This document shows, piece after piece, positions 1 through 15,000 of a stretch of 64,000 bases of DNA. Under the pieces are notes generated by a model. The model made no database searches, had not been told where the DNA came from, and was given only the letters and a program-made list of their open reading frames with translations. Each line of letters begins with the position of its first letter. Within the stretch, counting starts at the first letter, position 1. A program made the translations under genes and the position numbers. This DNA comes from Novosphingobium sp. PhB57 (GTDB lineage Bacteria > Pseudomonadota > Alphaproteobacteria > Sphingomonadales > Sphingomonadaceae). Where the stretch lies: NCBI RefSeq assembly GCF_004342985.1, contig NZ_SMBO01000005.1:434001-498000 (forward strand), written 5' to 3'.

Positions 1-3000
1 GAGGCAGACCCCGCCTTCCGCGCCGACGTGCTGCGCGGTCTTGCGCAAACGCAAAAAGCGGTGCCCGCGCGCTGGTTCTACGACATGCGCGGATCGCAAC
101 TGTTCGAAGCGATCACCCAGGTCCCCGAATACTACCCCACCCGCACCGAAACCGCGCTGCTGCAGGCCCATTGCCCCGCCGTGGCGGAGCGCATCGGCAG
201 CGATGCCACGGTGGTGGAATTCGGATCGGGCAGCTCGATCAAGACGCGCATCCTGCTGAAATCCATGCCGCGTGCGACATATGTGCCGATCGACATCTGC
301 GGCGAATTCCTGGACGAGGCCTGCGCCGCGCTCCAGGGCCTGTTCCCCGCCCTGCGCATCGTGCCGGTGGAAGCGAACTTCATGAACCCCGTCCATCTGC
401 CGCTGCGGCAGGATGGCGAGGCGCGCAGCATGCTGGGCTTCTTCCCCGGATCGACCATCGGCAACCTCACCCCGGAAGCCGCCGTGGACCTGCTGCGCTC
501 CATGCGCGAGACGCTGGGCACGAATGCCCACCTGCTGATCGGCATCGACCGGGTGAAGGACCCGCAGCGGCTCACCGCCGCCTATGACGATGCGCAGGGG
601 GTGACGGCCCTGTTCAACCTCAACTTGCTCCAGCGCATCAACCGCGAGCTGGGCGGCTCGATCCCGGTCGGGGAATTCCGCCATGTCTCGCGCTGGAATC
701 CGCTGGCCAGCCGTGTCGAGATGCATCTGGAAGCCCGCCGCGCGATCCGCTTCGAGGTGGACGGCCAGCCCTTCCGCATGGAAGGCGGCGAAACCATCCA
801 CACCGAGAATTGCCACAAGTACCGCCCCGGGGAAATGCGCGTACTGCTGGCGGCCAGCGGTTGGCGCGAACTGGAGCACTGGACCGACTCGCAAGGCGAT
901 TTCTCGCTGATCCTGGCCAAGGCCGACGGAGCCCGTCAGGAACCCTGACGGCCATCATGCAGGACGGCGTGCGCGGTGGTTCCGCGCACGTCCGTCGCTC
1001 CTGCGACCCCTTGCGCAGTCCTGATCCCTCTCAGCCCCGCCGCGCGCCGCGCGGCGCCGTCGGCACCGGGTGGAAGCGCATGCGGAACACAGTGCCGCAC
1101 GGGCGGTTTTCGGCGGCCTCCAGATTGCCGCCGGTCCGCGCCATGAGTTCGCTGGCGATGGCCAGCCCCAGCCCCGACCCGCTCTTGAAGTCGCGCCGCG
1201 CCGAGGAGAAGCGCGCGAAAAGTTCGTCACCGGCGGCGAAGGGCGGCAGGCCCGGTCCGTCATCGGCCACGCGGATTTCGGCGGCGGGATCCACGGTCAC
1301 CACCACATGCGTTCCGGCCGGCGTGTGCTTCATGGCGTTTTCCAGCAGGGAATCGAGCGCACGCGCGGCCAGGTGGTGCGCGGCGAAGACGGGCACGCTT
1401 TCGGCGCCGACGATCTCGATCTCCTGCCCGCGGGCGATGAACAGCGGCGCGATCCCCGCCACGCGTTCTTCCGCCAGGGCGCGCAGATCCGTCACTTCGC
1501 CGGGGTCGCAGGCCATGGCGTCCACTTCCGCCAGCAGCAGCAGCCGCTCCACCATGGCCTCCAGCGCGTCGATCTGCCGTTGCAGCCGGGGCACCGCCTC
1601 GGGCGCTCCGTCCTGCTCCACCAACAAGCGCAGGATCGCCAGCGGGGTGCGCAGCTCATGGGCCGCATCCGCCGCGAAATCGCGTTCGATGCGGTAGGCT
1701 TCCTCGACCCTGTCGAGCGCGGCATTGATCGCCTGGAGCAGCGGCACGACTTCCTCGGGCATGCCCGCCGTGTCCACCCGCTGCTGGAGCTGATAGGGCG
1801 AGACTTGCCCCACTTGCCGCGAAGCCCGCTTGAGCGGCGCCAGCGACTGACGCACGATATAGGCGTCCACCGCCAGCAGCCCCACCAGGAACACCGCCAG
1901 CAGCACCCCGCCCACCACCGCGATATCGGCGCGCAGGTCGTCGAAGATCACGTCCGGATGGTCGAGGTTCTGCACGATCACCAGCCAGCTGCCCCGCTCG
2001 CCCATCAGCGGCATGGAGACGCCGGAATAGATCCGCGGCCCGCGCACCCGCTTGAAATAGGCCGCACCCGCCCGCATCGGCACTGACAGCGAAGGGTCCG
2101 AGCGCAAGTTCTCGATGGCGACGGGCCGCCCCTCGTCCTCGATCCAGAAACTGAAGCTGGAGCCGCCGCCGCGCAGGGCCGAGGCGGTTTCCTTCGAGAT
2201 CGTCCAGCCGCCCCCCTGCCGGTGGAGCCCGTGCTGCATCTTCTGGGCATATTCGTCCAGGATCTGGCGTTGCAGCCGGTCCCCCGTGCTGTCGATCAGC
2301 AGCATCGCGCCCCAGGCCGCCAGGACCGCCGTGACCAGCGTGGCCGCCGCATGGAGCAACAGGATGCGGCGCAGGATCGAATGGGTGGGCATCAGGGCGC
2401 CGGGTCGGGGGCCGGATCGGGGGCCGAATTGGGGGACGAGACTTCAGGTGCCGCTTCCGGCAGCCCCACAGGCAACGCTTCCGGCGCGGCGCGCAGCAGG
2501 TAGCCCAGGCCGCGCACCGTCACGATCTCCACGCCCGCCTCCAGCGCCGTCAGCCGCTTGCGCAGCCGGTGCACACTGACTTCGGCAGCATTGGAGGAGA
2601 ATTCCTCGCCAAGGCCGAAGAACACGGATTCGATCTGGGTCTTGCGCACCACTTTGTCTCGCTGGCGCATCAGCAGGTCGAGCAACTGGACCTCGCGCGG
2701 GGCCAGGACGATGCTGGAAACCTCTCCGTTCCGCCCCACCCGCACCGTCTGCGAGGCCACGTCGTAGCGCAAGCGGCCGCAGGCGATCTCGCTGCCGTTC
2801 TCGCCCATGGAGCGGCGCAGCAGCGCGGCCACGCGGGCGATCAGTTCCTCCGCGGCAAAGGGCTTGGGCAGGTAATCGTCGGCCCCGGCATTGAGCCCGG
2901 CGACCCGGTCGGCAATGGCCGAACGCGCGGTCAGCACCAGCACCGGCAGGTAATGGCCGGCAGCCCGCAGCGAGCGGAGCAGGGCGATGCCGTCCTGGTC

Positions 3001-6000
3001 GGGCAGGCCAAGGTCGAGAAGCAGCGCGGCATGGTTGCCCGCCTCCACCAGGATGCGCGCCTCTTCCGCGGTGGCGACGATATCGTTGCCGAAGCCCCCG
3101 TCGCGAAGGTGCATGCCGATCAGCTCGGCCAGCTCGGCATTGTCCTCGACGATCAGCAGCCGCATGGCGCGCCTTCGGGGAGCCGCGGGGCGGGAGTGAT
3201 CGGAGTGCCAGTCATCCCCCCATCTATCGCGGGGATGGAACCGGCGCGCAACAGACATGCGCCCCCTGCGCACATCCTCCCACGCACCGGCAGGCTGTAA
3301 GGTTGCGGTAAGCCAAGGCGGAATAGCGCGGCGCCGAGCGGCGGGCGGAACGGACCGCGCCGCAAATCGAAACCAGGACATGAAGCCGCAAGTCGAAATC
3401 GCGCCCGAAGAACGCCCGTCCCTGCCACGCCCCCTTCCCCCCCGCGCGCCCGCTTCCAGCCGGCGCCCGCGCGTCGCGCTCTTTTCGGGAAACTACAACT
3501 ACGTCCGCGACGGCGCGAACCAGGCGCTCAACCGGCTGGTCGGCTATCTGGAGCGGCGCGGCTGCACCGTGCGCGTCTATTCGCCGACGGCGCCCGCCCC
3601 CGCCTTCGCGCCCGAAGGAACGCTGATATCGGTCCCTTCGGTGAGGATCCCGGGGCGCGGCGACTATCGGCTGGGGCTGGGCCTGCCGCGCCGCATCCGC
3701 ACCAATCTGGCCGAGTTCGCGCCGGAGATCGTCCATGTCTCCGCGCCCGACTGGACCGGCACCGCCGCCCAGCGCCTGGCGCGGCAGGCCGGCATCCCGG
3801 TCGTCTCCAGCCTGCACACCCGCTTCGAGACTTATGCCGCCTTCTACGGCGCGGGCCTCGTGCGCCCGGCGATGGAGCGGCACCTCGCGCGCTTCTACCG
3901 CAATTCGGATCGCATCCTGGTGCCCACCCCCGCCATCGCCGCGGAATTCGCCGAGGCCGGGCTGGCCGGTCGCACGCGGCTCTGGGGACGCGGGGTGGAC
4001 CGCACGCAGTTCACGCCGCATGCGCGCGACCTGGCCTGGCGCCGCGCGATGGGCGTGGCCGAAGGCGAAGTGGCCGTGCTCCATTTCGGCCGCCTGGTGC
4101 GCGAAAAGGGCCTGGCCGCCTTCGTCGCGCTCTGCCGCCGCCTGATCGCGGAGGGCCTGCCGGTCCGCCCGCTGATCGTGGGAGACGGCCCCGAGCGCGC
4201 CTGGCTGGAGCAGAAGCTGCCCCAGGCCCGTTTCGCCGGCCACCTCATGGGCGCTGAACTAGGCCGCGCCGTGGCCAGCGCCGACTTGTTCCTCAATCCC
4301 AGCACGACCGAGGCTTTCGGCAACGTCACACTGGAGGCCATGGCCTCGGGCCTGCCCACCGTGTGCGTCGACATGCCGAGCGGGCGCAACCTGCTGGAGG
4401 GCGGCTCCGGCCTGCTCTACGCGCCCGGTGACGAGGAGGGCGCTCTGGATGCCCTGCGCCTGCTGGTGAACGACAGCCGCCGCCGTGCCCGGATGGGCGC
4501 TTTCGCGCGCGAGGCGAGCAAGGCCTACGACTGGGACGCCGCCTCGCACCAGGTGCTGGCCTGCTACATGGACGTGCTCGGGCGCAGCCTCTCCCCTGCC
4601 GACACTTGCCCCGCCGCCCCCCGCTCTGCCGAACCATGCCCCGCCGAAGCCCTGAGCCGCGCCGCGTGAGCGTAGCGCCGAAACTTGTCTCCGGTGGACG
4701 TTCTCCCCGCGGTTTCGGCACGCGCCCTGATCCGGGCGGGGCCTGACCCTGCCATGGAAGGCATGATCGCCCAGGCCAGCGCCTTCGTATCGACCCACGG
4801 CATCTGGGCCGGGCCGGTGGTGGGTGCGCTCTGCTTCGGGGAGTCACTGGCCATCGTCGGCCTGTTCGTGCCGGCCACCGCCGTCATGCTGGCGATCGGC
4901 GGCCTCATCGGCGCCGATGCGCTGGAAGCCTGGCCGATCTTCCTCTGGGCCGTGGCAGGATCGATCCTGGGGGACTGGGTCTCCTACGCCTTCGGCAACC
5001 GCATCGGCCCGCGCGTCTATCGCCGCTGGCCGCTGAACCGCCATCGTCCGGCCGTGGCGCGCACCCGGCTGTTCTTCCGCAAATACGGCTTCGCGGCGAT
5101 CTTCATGGGCCGCTTCCTCGGCCCGATCCGCGCGACGGTGCCGCTGGTGGCCGGCGTTCTGGCCATGCCCCGGCGGCCTTTCCAGATCGCCAACGTCGCT
5201 TCGGCCTGCCTCTGGGTGCCGCTGATGTTCGCCCCCGGCTACCTCGCCGCCGGACCGCTGGGCGCGGCGCTGGCGATCGACGAGGGCAAGCTGCTGCTGG
5301 GCGGACTGGCCCTGGCGGCCACGGCAATGGGGCTGACCTTGCTCGGATCGCGGCTGCTGGGACGGCGGCGGCGGCGCAAGGCGTGACAATTCGGCATGAG
5401 ACCAATGGACGGGGTGATGGAATGGACAGGACGATGACCGCAGCGGTTTCCCGCAAGACTGCAATTCTAGCCGCCGCGGCCGGCACGGCGCTGGCCGCGC
5501 TGCTGGCGGGCTGCAGTGCGCCGAAGGTGGCCGAAGTGCCGCCGCCCCCGCCGCCGCCCGTGGTGGTGGTGCCGCCGCGCCCGATGCCGCCGATGGGCGC
5601 CTCTCCCAGCATGGCCATTCCCGCCCGCGCCGCCGATGGCGCGCGCCATACCGTCAACAGCGCGCTCTCCCCGGCGCAGGCGATCTGGAACTTGCGCTCC
5701 GCCTACAACGTGGCGGCGCTCAACTGCACCGGGGCCGATGGTGCACCGATCCTGGCGGGGTACACCGAGTTCCAGAAGAAGTACGCCAAGTCCCTGGCGG
5801 CCACCAACAAGACGCTCGACAAGGAATTTCGCGCCCGCTTCGGCGCCAAGGCCATTCGCGAACGCGAGGCCTACCAGACGCAGGTCTACAACTTCTTCGC
5901 GCTGCCGCCGGTAGTGCCCTCGCTTTGCCGCGCCGCGCTGGAGCTGACGGGCTCGCTTCAAGCCGTGACCCCCGCCCAGCTCGAAGGCTTCGCGCCCTCG

Positions 6001-9000
6001 GCCCTGGCCAGTGCCGAGGCCCCGTTCCGCGCCTTCTTCGACAGCTATGAGCAGTACCGCAGCGATCTGGCCGCCTGGGAAGCGCAATATGGCGCCGCCC
6101 GCGCCGAAGGCATCGAGAGCGCCGACGGTGCCCAGGCGGCAACGGAATCCGCAGACAGACCTGGCCCGGCAAGTGTTGCCCTAATGAAAATACCTGTGAA
6201 AAACACCCTGTAAGGATGCCGTAAGCGCGGCTAGGATAGGCCTGCGTGGTCGATCCCGTGCAAAGCGCCGGGAACGCCCGCGGGGGCACACTAGGACGAA
6301 ACGGCGTGGTAGATCACGAGCTTATTTCAACGGCATGCGTGCCGGCAACCGAAGGCTATTACCTCTCCACCGAGACCCGCAAGGGCCGTGAGCGCACGGA
6401 TTCGGCCGAGATGGACCAGGTCCTGGCCTGGCGGATCGACACCTTCAAGGTGAAGGGCGATACGGTGCCGATGTCCACGATCACGCCGATCACCATCAAC
6501 GGCAGCATGGATACGGTGGAATTCGCCATGCTTCGTCCGGACGGCGTGGTCGAATATCCCGACGGCGCCTCCATCGCCGTCGGCGCGGGTGCACGCCTGC
6601 GGGTGGTGGAAGACAAGCTCTGACCGGCACGCCCCTGATGGACGCCGCCCCGGCGCGCGTCCGGTAGGGCGCATACCCGCAATGGCCATAGCGGCGCTGA
6701 TCGCCCGGTTCGGCCTTCCCGCCGTGGCGCTGGGCGCGGCGGTGGAGGGCGAGACGGTGGTCATGTCCGGCGGTCTCATCGCGCACCAGGGCCTGATGCC
6801 GCTTTCGGGCGTCATGGCCGCCGCCGCCATCGGCTCTTTCGTGGCGGACCAGTTCTTCTTCCTGCTCGGCCGCCGCTTCCGCATGCACAGGCTGGTGCGC
6901 AAAGTCACCGAACGGAAGGCATTCGCCCGCGTGCTCAAGCTGCTGGAGCGCTATCCCACCGGCTTCATCCTGGCCTTCCGCTTCCTCTACGGCTTGCGCA
7001 CGATCAGCCCCATCGCCATCGGCACCTCGAACATCCCTGCCCGCCGCTTCGTGGCGCTCAACGCGCTGGCGGCGGCGGTATGGGGCGTGGTGATCGCCGG
7101 GATCGGCTACAGCTTCGGGCAGGTCGTGGAGCTGGCTTTCGGCCACCTCCGGCGCTTCGGCCACGTCGCGCTCGCTGTCTTCGCGCTCGTGGCCGTCGCT
7201 ACCGCGCTGACCCTGCTGTTCCGGCGCCGGCTCAGCCGCGCCATCGAAACGGACGAAACCTAGGGCCTCACCCGCATTTGCTGAAGCCGCATTGCGGGCA
7301 GGTGAGGCAGCCTTCCATCATGATCGCGGAGTGCTCGCCGCAGTTCGGGCAGGTCTCTCCGGCACCCCCCGTGTCGTTCGCGGCCGCAGGCGCCGCGACC
7401 GGGCCTTCCGCATGTTCGCGCAGGATGCGGCCGATCAGCGCGATCAGGCTGGGGGCGTAGCGCCCCTTTGTATCGTGCTCCAGAGCCACGAAAGCCCCGC
7501 CCTTGGCCGAATGGACGCGCTCCAGTTCCTCGAAGATGAACACCGCGTCGCCCCGGCGGCAGACCGCCGAAAGGGTGCGGGTGAGCGCCGCCATCGTCTC
7601 GAAATTCTCGGCCGAACTGGTGTTGATGAAGATTTCGAAGGGAATGCGTCGGCCGTCCGGCGCGAGGTAATCGTTGATGGTGAGGTAGTAGTTCTCGCCA
7701 TCGACCGGCCACTTGATCTTGATCGTGCGGCCCTGAAGCATTTCCGGGCGCCTGGGCACCGGCGCCTCGCTGGGGAAAGTCGGCGCCGGCGCTGCAGGCT
7801 TGGCCGTTTCCCCGGCCGTTTCCTTCACCTGTTCCGACACCGGCTCCGACAGCACGGAGCCGCGCACGCCGCTGGGCCGGTACGTGGTGCAGCCCTTCAT
7901 GCCGGTCTCCCAGGCCTTCAGGTAGACCGCGCGGAACGCCGCGTAGGGCATGTCCGCCGGGCAGTTGATCGTCTTGGAGATCGCCGCGTCCACCCATTTC
8001 TGCGCGGCGGCCGCCACGGCGATATGATCCTCCACCGAGAGTTCCAGCGCGGTCACCATGTAGGGCGGCAGCGGCGCGGCCGGATCGAAGCCCGGCAGGC
8101 GGCTGTAGAGGTACCAGCCGTAGTCCTCGACGGTGAAGCTTTCCGTGCGCTGCTCGGTGGCGGTCTGCTCCACCACGACGGCGCGGTTGTAGCGCCAGGA
8201 AAAGCTCGGCTCGATGCCGGAGCTGACATTGCCGTAGAAGATGCTGGTGGTGCCGGTGGGCGCGATGGTGAGCAGCACGCCGTTGCGGATCCCGTGGCTG
8301 GCCACGTCGGCGCGGATGTCCGCGGGGAGCTTGTCCAGCATCGGCGCACGGGCGAACTGGTCCCGGTCATAGGCGGGGAACGGCCCGCGCTCCTTCGCCA
8401 GCGCGATCGAGGCGCGATAGGCTTCTGCCGCCATCGCCGCGCAGACTTCCTCCACCATCGGCACGGCAGCCTCGCCATAGCGCAGGCCCAGCTGCTGGAG
8501 CAGATTGCCCAGGCCGGTGAAGCCCAGCCCGATGCGGCGCTTGGCCTGCGCCTCCAGCCGCTGGTCCTCGGTGGGGAAGGGCGAGGTTTCCAGCACGTTG
8601 TCGAGGAAGCGCACGCCGATCCGCACGGTGGCGGCCAGCCGCTCCCAGTCCACCCGCGCAGCGGCGGTGAAGGGATCGAGCACCATGTTGGCCAGGTTGA
8701 CGTGGCCCAGGTCGCAATCGCCGTTGGGCGGCAGGGGCTGCTCGCCGCAAGGGTTGGTGGCCGAGATCGTCTCGCAGTAGGAAAGGTTGTTGAGCCGGTT
8801 CACCCGGTCCACGAAGACGACGCCCGGCTCGGCATATTCGTAAGTCGTGCGGGTGATGAGGTCGAACAGTTCCGCCGCGCGCATGCGGCGATAGACGTAC
8901 CACGGCTTGCCGTCGCGCTCGGTGACGGCGACATGGCTGCCGTCCGCGCGGGGCACGGAGAAGCCCAGGTCCCAGTCCGCATCGGCCTCCAGCGCGGCCA

Positions 9001-12000
9001 TGAAATCGTCAGTGATCGCCACCGAGACGTTGAAGTTCTTCAGCACGTCCTTGCGCGTCTTGGCTTCCACGAAGGCGATCACGTCCGGGTGCCAGACCGG
9101 CAGCATGGCCATCATCGCGCCGCGCCGCGATCCGCTGCTGCGGATCGTCACGCACATGCCGTCCCACATGACCATGAACGGGATCACCCCCGAGGAGACC
9201 GAGGCCGTGCGGCCCACCACCGCGCCGTCGGGGCGGATCGTGCCGAAGTCCATGCCGATGCCGCCGCCCTGCTGCTGCGTGAAGGCGGCCACTTTCAAGG
9301 CGTCCATGATGCCCACGCCCGGCAGGTCCGGCTCGGTATCCATCGAATCCTGGATGATCGGACTGACGAAGCAGTTGATCCAGGTCACCCGCTTGCCGGT
9401 GCCCGCGCCCGCGAAGATGCGGCCGCCGGGCACCCAGTCGCGCGCCTCCAGCGCCGCCAGCGCCTCGGCCGCATGGGCGGCATCGTCCCGGGCATAGACG
9501 CCCGCCACCACGCGCCGGAAGGTGTCGGATGGGCTCTGCTCATCGGCGTGCCGGTACTTCTCCTTCCAGACGTGCAGGGTGACGGGCTGGTCGAGGGGGC
9601 CGGAGGAAGTCAGGCCTGAAGAACTGGGAGCGGACGAGGTCGGGGCGGGCATGGCGGTTCCTTGTCGTGATCTGTCGGCCAGAGATCGGTCGGCCAGATC
9701 GGTTGGATGGGCGGCGGGCACGCCTGCGGGCGCGCCGAAGCCTCGGCCGTCATCAGGGTAACGGCCGCGGAGCGGTTTTGGTTGTCGGTATCGAGAGCTT
9801 GCGCGTCAGGCGCCGGGCGGAGCGCGCTCGCAGGTCTGCGGAGACCTGGGCGACGTTCGCGCCTTGGGGACGCGTCTCATCGGGGCGCGAAGCGGCGCCT
9901 GGGCAGCGATCATGGCGGCAATCTCCGCCGCGCCCGGCCATCCGGACGCGACGGGATTCAGGATACCGGGCGGTTTCCCGATTACAACCCTTGCGGGCAA
10001 CTTTCGTGGTGGAGCAGGGGCCTTAGCCGGGAAGCAGGGGCGGCAGCGCCAGCCGCACGAGGTCTCCGGCGCGGGGTGCGGACACGAAGGTCAGGGCCGG
10101 GGCGAAGGCGATCTCGAACAGCAGCGCGCCAAGCTGCTCGGGCGCGGCCCGGCACCCCGGGAAGCGGCCGAGCAGATAGCTGCCGAGCTTGCGCCACTGC
10201 CCGCGCACGATCTCTTCCTGCCGGCGCAGCGAGTCCTTGCCCTGGGCCACGCGGGCATGTTCCAGAATGGTCAGCGACCATCCCCCGAACCGCGAGCGCT
10301 CATCCGCCCAATCTGCCAGAATGGTCACGATTTCCGCCGTTTCCTCGGCCTTTTCCAGCCGTGCCAGCAATTCCCGGAGGTTCTCTTCGCTTTCCGATTC
10401 CAGCACGGCCAGGAAGATCGCTTCCTTGCCCTCGAAATTGGAATAGACCGCGCCCTTGCTGTACCCCGCCGCTTCGGCGATGCGGTCTACCGAGGTCACG
10501 GCATAGCCGTCGCGCCGGAACAGCTCGCGCGCCGATTTCAGCAGCCGCAGACGCGTGAGCGCCTGGCTTTCACTCCGCGTCAGCCGCGTCATATGCCCAC
10601 TTCTCCTGTCGGTCCGCCTCGTTCGGACGGCCTGGCGTTTCTTGCCGAAGCGGGCCGTCTGCGCGGCCCGTTTCGGGATACTTATCGGTATTCAAAAGAG
10701 CGCCGCGCCTTGCCCGCAGCGGCGCCCCGGGATCAGCTTTCGAACTTCTCCGTCGTGTCCGCCGCACCCTTCACCCAGTAACCGCTGGCCTTGAGCCACT
10801 GCGGCACATGGCCCAGTTCTTCCAGCACATAAGTGCGCAGCGCCCGCGTCACGGCGCCTTCCGCGGCGATCCAGATGAAACCGTCGCCCGCGGGCGGCAC
10901 GAACTGGCGCAGGGCTTCCAGCAGCGGTTCGGCATCGATGGCCTGCGCGGCCGGGCGGTGAACCCAGATCGCCTCGTGCTGCGCGGCGGTTGCGAATACC
11001 TGCTCTTCTTCCGCCCCTGTCACGGCGACGAGGCTGGTGACGGGGGTTCCGGGCGCGAGTTCCTCGATCCGGCGGCCGATGGCGGGCAGCGCGGTCTCGT
11101 CTCCCACCAGCAGCCACCAGTCGAAGTCCTGCGGCACCACCAGCGAACCGCGCGGACCGCCGATGCGCGCCTCGTCGCCCACTTTCGCGCCCGAAGCCCA
11201 GGCGGTGACCGGCCCTGCCTCGTGAATCGCGAAGTCCACGATCAGCGCATTGTTTTCCGCGTCGTAGCGGCGCGGCGTGTAGTCGCGCATGGCGGTTTCG
11301 CCGTTTTCTCCTTCCGGCACGAAGACCTTGATATGATCGTCAGGCGCGAGGCTGGTGAAACCGGCCAGCTCGTCCCCGCTCAGGGTAAGCCGCAACATGT
11401 TCGGCGTGACGTTCTCGACCCGGCTGACCACGAGCGTGCGGCGGTGCAGTTCGTGGCGGACGCGGTTGATCTGGTGCTTCATGGGCTCTCCTGCGAGCGG
11501 TTGGCGCGAATGGGCGCGCTCCCTTCCCGCCTTTCAGATACTCACTGGTATCCCTGTTCGCAAGGGCCCACGGCCCTCGCTCCGGGGAGCCGCCGCCGCT
11601 TTTGCCGGGGATTCTCCCGATGGGCAAAGGCCGCCCGAACGGAACATCCTCCCAGGGTCCGAAGAAGGGGCCTGTCGATGGAAGACATTCTGCATAGCAT
11701 AGCCGAATACCTGGCGCTGGGGGTGAACCTGCTGGCGATGCTGGCCATCGCCATCGGTTCGATCCAGGGCGCCATCGGCCTGTCGCGCCTGCTGCTGTTC
11801 AACGGTTCTGAAGAGGAACTGGGCCCGGTCTGGCTTTCGCTCGGGCGCTGGCTGGTGGCCGGGCTGACGTTCCAGCTTGCCGCAGACATCGTGGAAACCA
11901 CGATCGCGCCCAACTGGGACGACATCGGCAAGCTGGCTGCCATCGCCGTTCTCAGGACTTTCCTGAACTACTTCCTCGACCGCGACATGGATTCGCTTCG

Positions 12001-15000
12001 TGAGCGGGCCGAGCGCAGGGCCGAAGCGATGCGGGACGCTGCCGAAGCGCGTGCCGCGCCAATGGGAACCGCCGCCCCCTGATCGGGTCCTGCACGGGAG
12101 AGCTTTGATGGCCACGACGCAACCTGCCCAGGGCGAAACGCCCGAACTACCGGGCGACCTGGGCGCAATCCGCACGATCCTGGCGGCAGACCGCACGCTG
12201 ATGGCGTGGATCCGCACTTCGCTGTCGATGCTCAGCTTCGGCTTCACGATCTACAAATTTCTCCAGAGCCTGGCGGACAACGCCCAGATCACCCGTACCG
12301 ACAGCCCGCAGCATGTCGGCATGTTCCTGGCGGCGGCGGGTACCGGCGCCATGCTGCTGGGCACGGCCAGCTACTGGATCACCCTGCGCGACGTCGCCCG
12401 CGTCGAGCCTTTCAAGCTCGGCCGCTCCGTGCTGCTGGTGGCTTTCGTGATGTCCGTGGCAGGCCTGTTCCTTTTCACCGCCATCGCCACGCGACTGGTG
12501 TGAGCACCGGCCCGAGTTCCCGCCCCGCCGCCCTATCGCTTGCCGCCCCACCTCTCGCCCAACGGAGCCTGTCATGATGCCCATAACCAGTCCGCTTGCC
12601 TCGGTTCCCATCGTCATCCTGGGGCTCGTGCTCCTTGCCGTGGTGGTCGGCCTGACATGGCTGGGCATGAGGCTGGGAACCCGGATCGAAGGGGCGCGCC
12701 GCTCTGCCACGGTCAGTGCCGATCCCCGCATGCCGGGTGCGGCCACCACCTCCGCGAAAGCCGGGGCCGACGATCCGGGCGACGATGTGAACAGCGCGAT
12801 CGTACCGGCCGTGCTGGGCCTGCTGGCTTTGCTGCTGGGCTTCACCTTCGCGCTGGCGGTGGACCGTTTCGAAACGCGCAGGGGCCTGGTGCTGGAAGAA
12901 GCCAACGCCATCGGCACGGCCTATCTCCAGACGCAGATCCTGCCCGACCCGCACCGTGCCCGCCTGAGCGCGCTGCTGACCCGCTATACCGATAACCGCA
13001 TAGCCCTGGCCGGAGAACCGACGCCGGAGCAGCTGCGCAACGAGCTGGCGGAGAACAACCGCATCGTCAACGACATCTGGTCCGCCACCCTGGCCGGGTT
13101 CGACAGCATCCGCCAGTACGACATGTCCAGCACCTTCGTGTCCTCGATCAACGCGGTGATAGACCTCGATACCTCGCGCAAGACCGGTCGCATGGCCCAT
13201 GTGCCCGAGGAAGTGTTCTGGGTGCTGATCGTCTACGTGCTGATCGCCGCCTTCATCATCGGCTACATCATCCGCACCCGCGCCAGCTTCTACTTGTCCT
13301 GCGTGATGAACCTGCTGGTGGTCATGTCGCTCATGCTCATCATGGACATCGACCGGCCGGCATCGGGCGGCATCCGGGAATCGCAGTTCCCCATGCTGCT
13401 GCTCAGCCAGTCCATGCGCGGCGAATCCCGCGCCGATTTCGACCGCTGGCGGACCGTGCCGGGGGTGCTGCCGGCCACGCAGCCTGCACCGCAGTAGATG
13501 CCGTGCCGGGCGCTCTCGACTTCCCCGGCCGGAACCGCGCATCCTTGGGTGCAGGAGTAGGGGTTTCCCTGATGCCTGCCTCGGGATTGGCCCGGATACG
13601 CGGGACTCGGCGGCGCCCATATCCTTGCAGGCATATCCTTCGGGAAAACCACGAATTGAGAGCCCGTCACGCGGGTTCTCCCCGCCTTTTCGAAGACCTC
13701 ATTCACCTTGGGCCGCCTGCCATCGATACCAGGCCGCCTCTGACAGGAGCAGACCATGGAAGCCCAGATTTCCGACGTGGTTCCGACACTCCGCCGAGGT
13801 TCCGGAGAAAGCGCGCCTGAGCGGATGCGGACCGCCCGCAACAGACGGCGGATCGCCCTGCTGGCATCGGCCTGCGCCGCCCTGGGGCTCCACGCCCCCG
13901 CCTCGGCCCAGACGCTGGACAACAAGTACTGGGTCAGCGCCATGGCGTTCTTCCCCAAAGTCGATACCGACGTGCGCGTGGCCACCAAGACCCAGGCGGA
14001 CATCGGCACGGACATCGATTTCGAAAAGGACCTGGCGCTCGACAAGGACGAGATCCTGCCCTCCTTCACGGCCGGCGCACGCTTCGGCCGGGTGGTCGTG
14101 GGTGCAGACTTCTACAAGCTCAACCGCAATGGCCAGATCGGCTTGGCGCGCGACATCTCGTTCGACGGCGTCGTCTATCCCGCCACTGCCCAGGTGCGCA
14201 GCGGCTTCGACAGCGAGATCTACCGCCTCACCGTGGGCTATGCCTTCGTGCAGAACTCCACGGTGGAACTGGGCGCCGCGATCGGCGCGCACGTCACCCG
14301 GTTCGAGATGTCGCTCAGCGGCGTGGGCACCGTGGGCGGTGTGACCGGCCAGAGCGAAGTCCGCCGCCGCAACGTGCTGGCACCGCTCCCCACGATCGGC
14401 GCCTTCGTGACGTACAAGGTCGCCCCGCGGGTGGAGCTGAACGGCCGGTTCGACTGGCTTTCGCTCAAGGTCGACGATTACGACGGCCGCCTGCTCAACG
14501 CCCAGGTCGGCGCCAACTACGCGGTGGCGAAGAACCTCCAGCTGGGCGTCGCCTATCGCTATGTCGACTACCGCCTGGGGATCGACAAGGAGCGCTGGGA
14601 CGGCCGCGTGCGCTACAAGCTCCATGGCCCGGCGGTGCAGCTCCAGGCCTCGTTCTGATCGCATTTCCGGCAACGAGAAAGGCGGCGGACCGGATCGGTC
14701 CGCCGCCTTTCCCTTGCGTCCAGCGCCTGCGCGCCGACGAGCGCCGGCGCGCCGGTCCCCTCAGCGCGGAGGATTGACCACGACGTACTGGACGGACGAT
14801 CCCGAATACTGCGGCTGATACCAGGTGCTGCCGCATTGGGAGTAGCTGACGCCGTTGACGATCGTCGTGGTGCAGCTGGGCGGCACGCGGCGGACGATGG
14901 AGCCCACCACCGCCGCGGTCGTGGCGGCAACGGCCATCGTCGCCACCGGGTGCCAGTGATCGTCCCAATCGTCCCAGTCGTCATGGTGATAGCCGCCGCC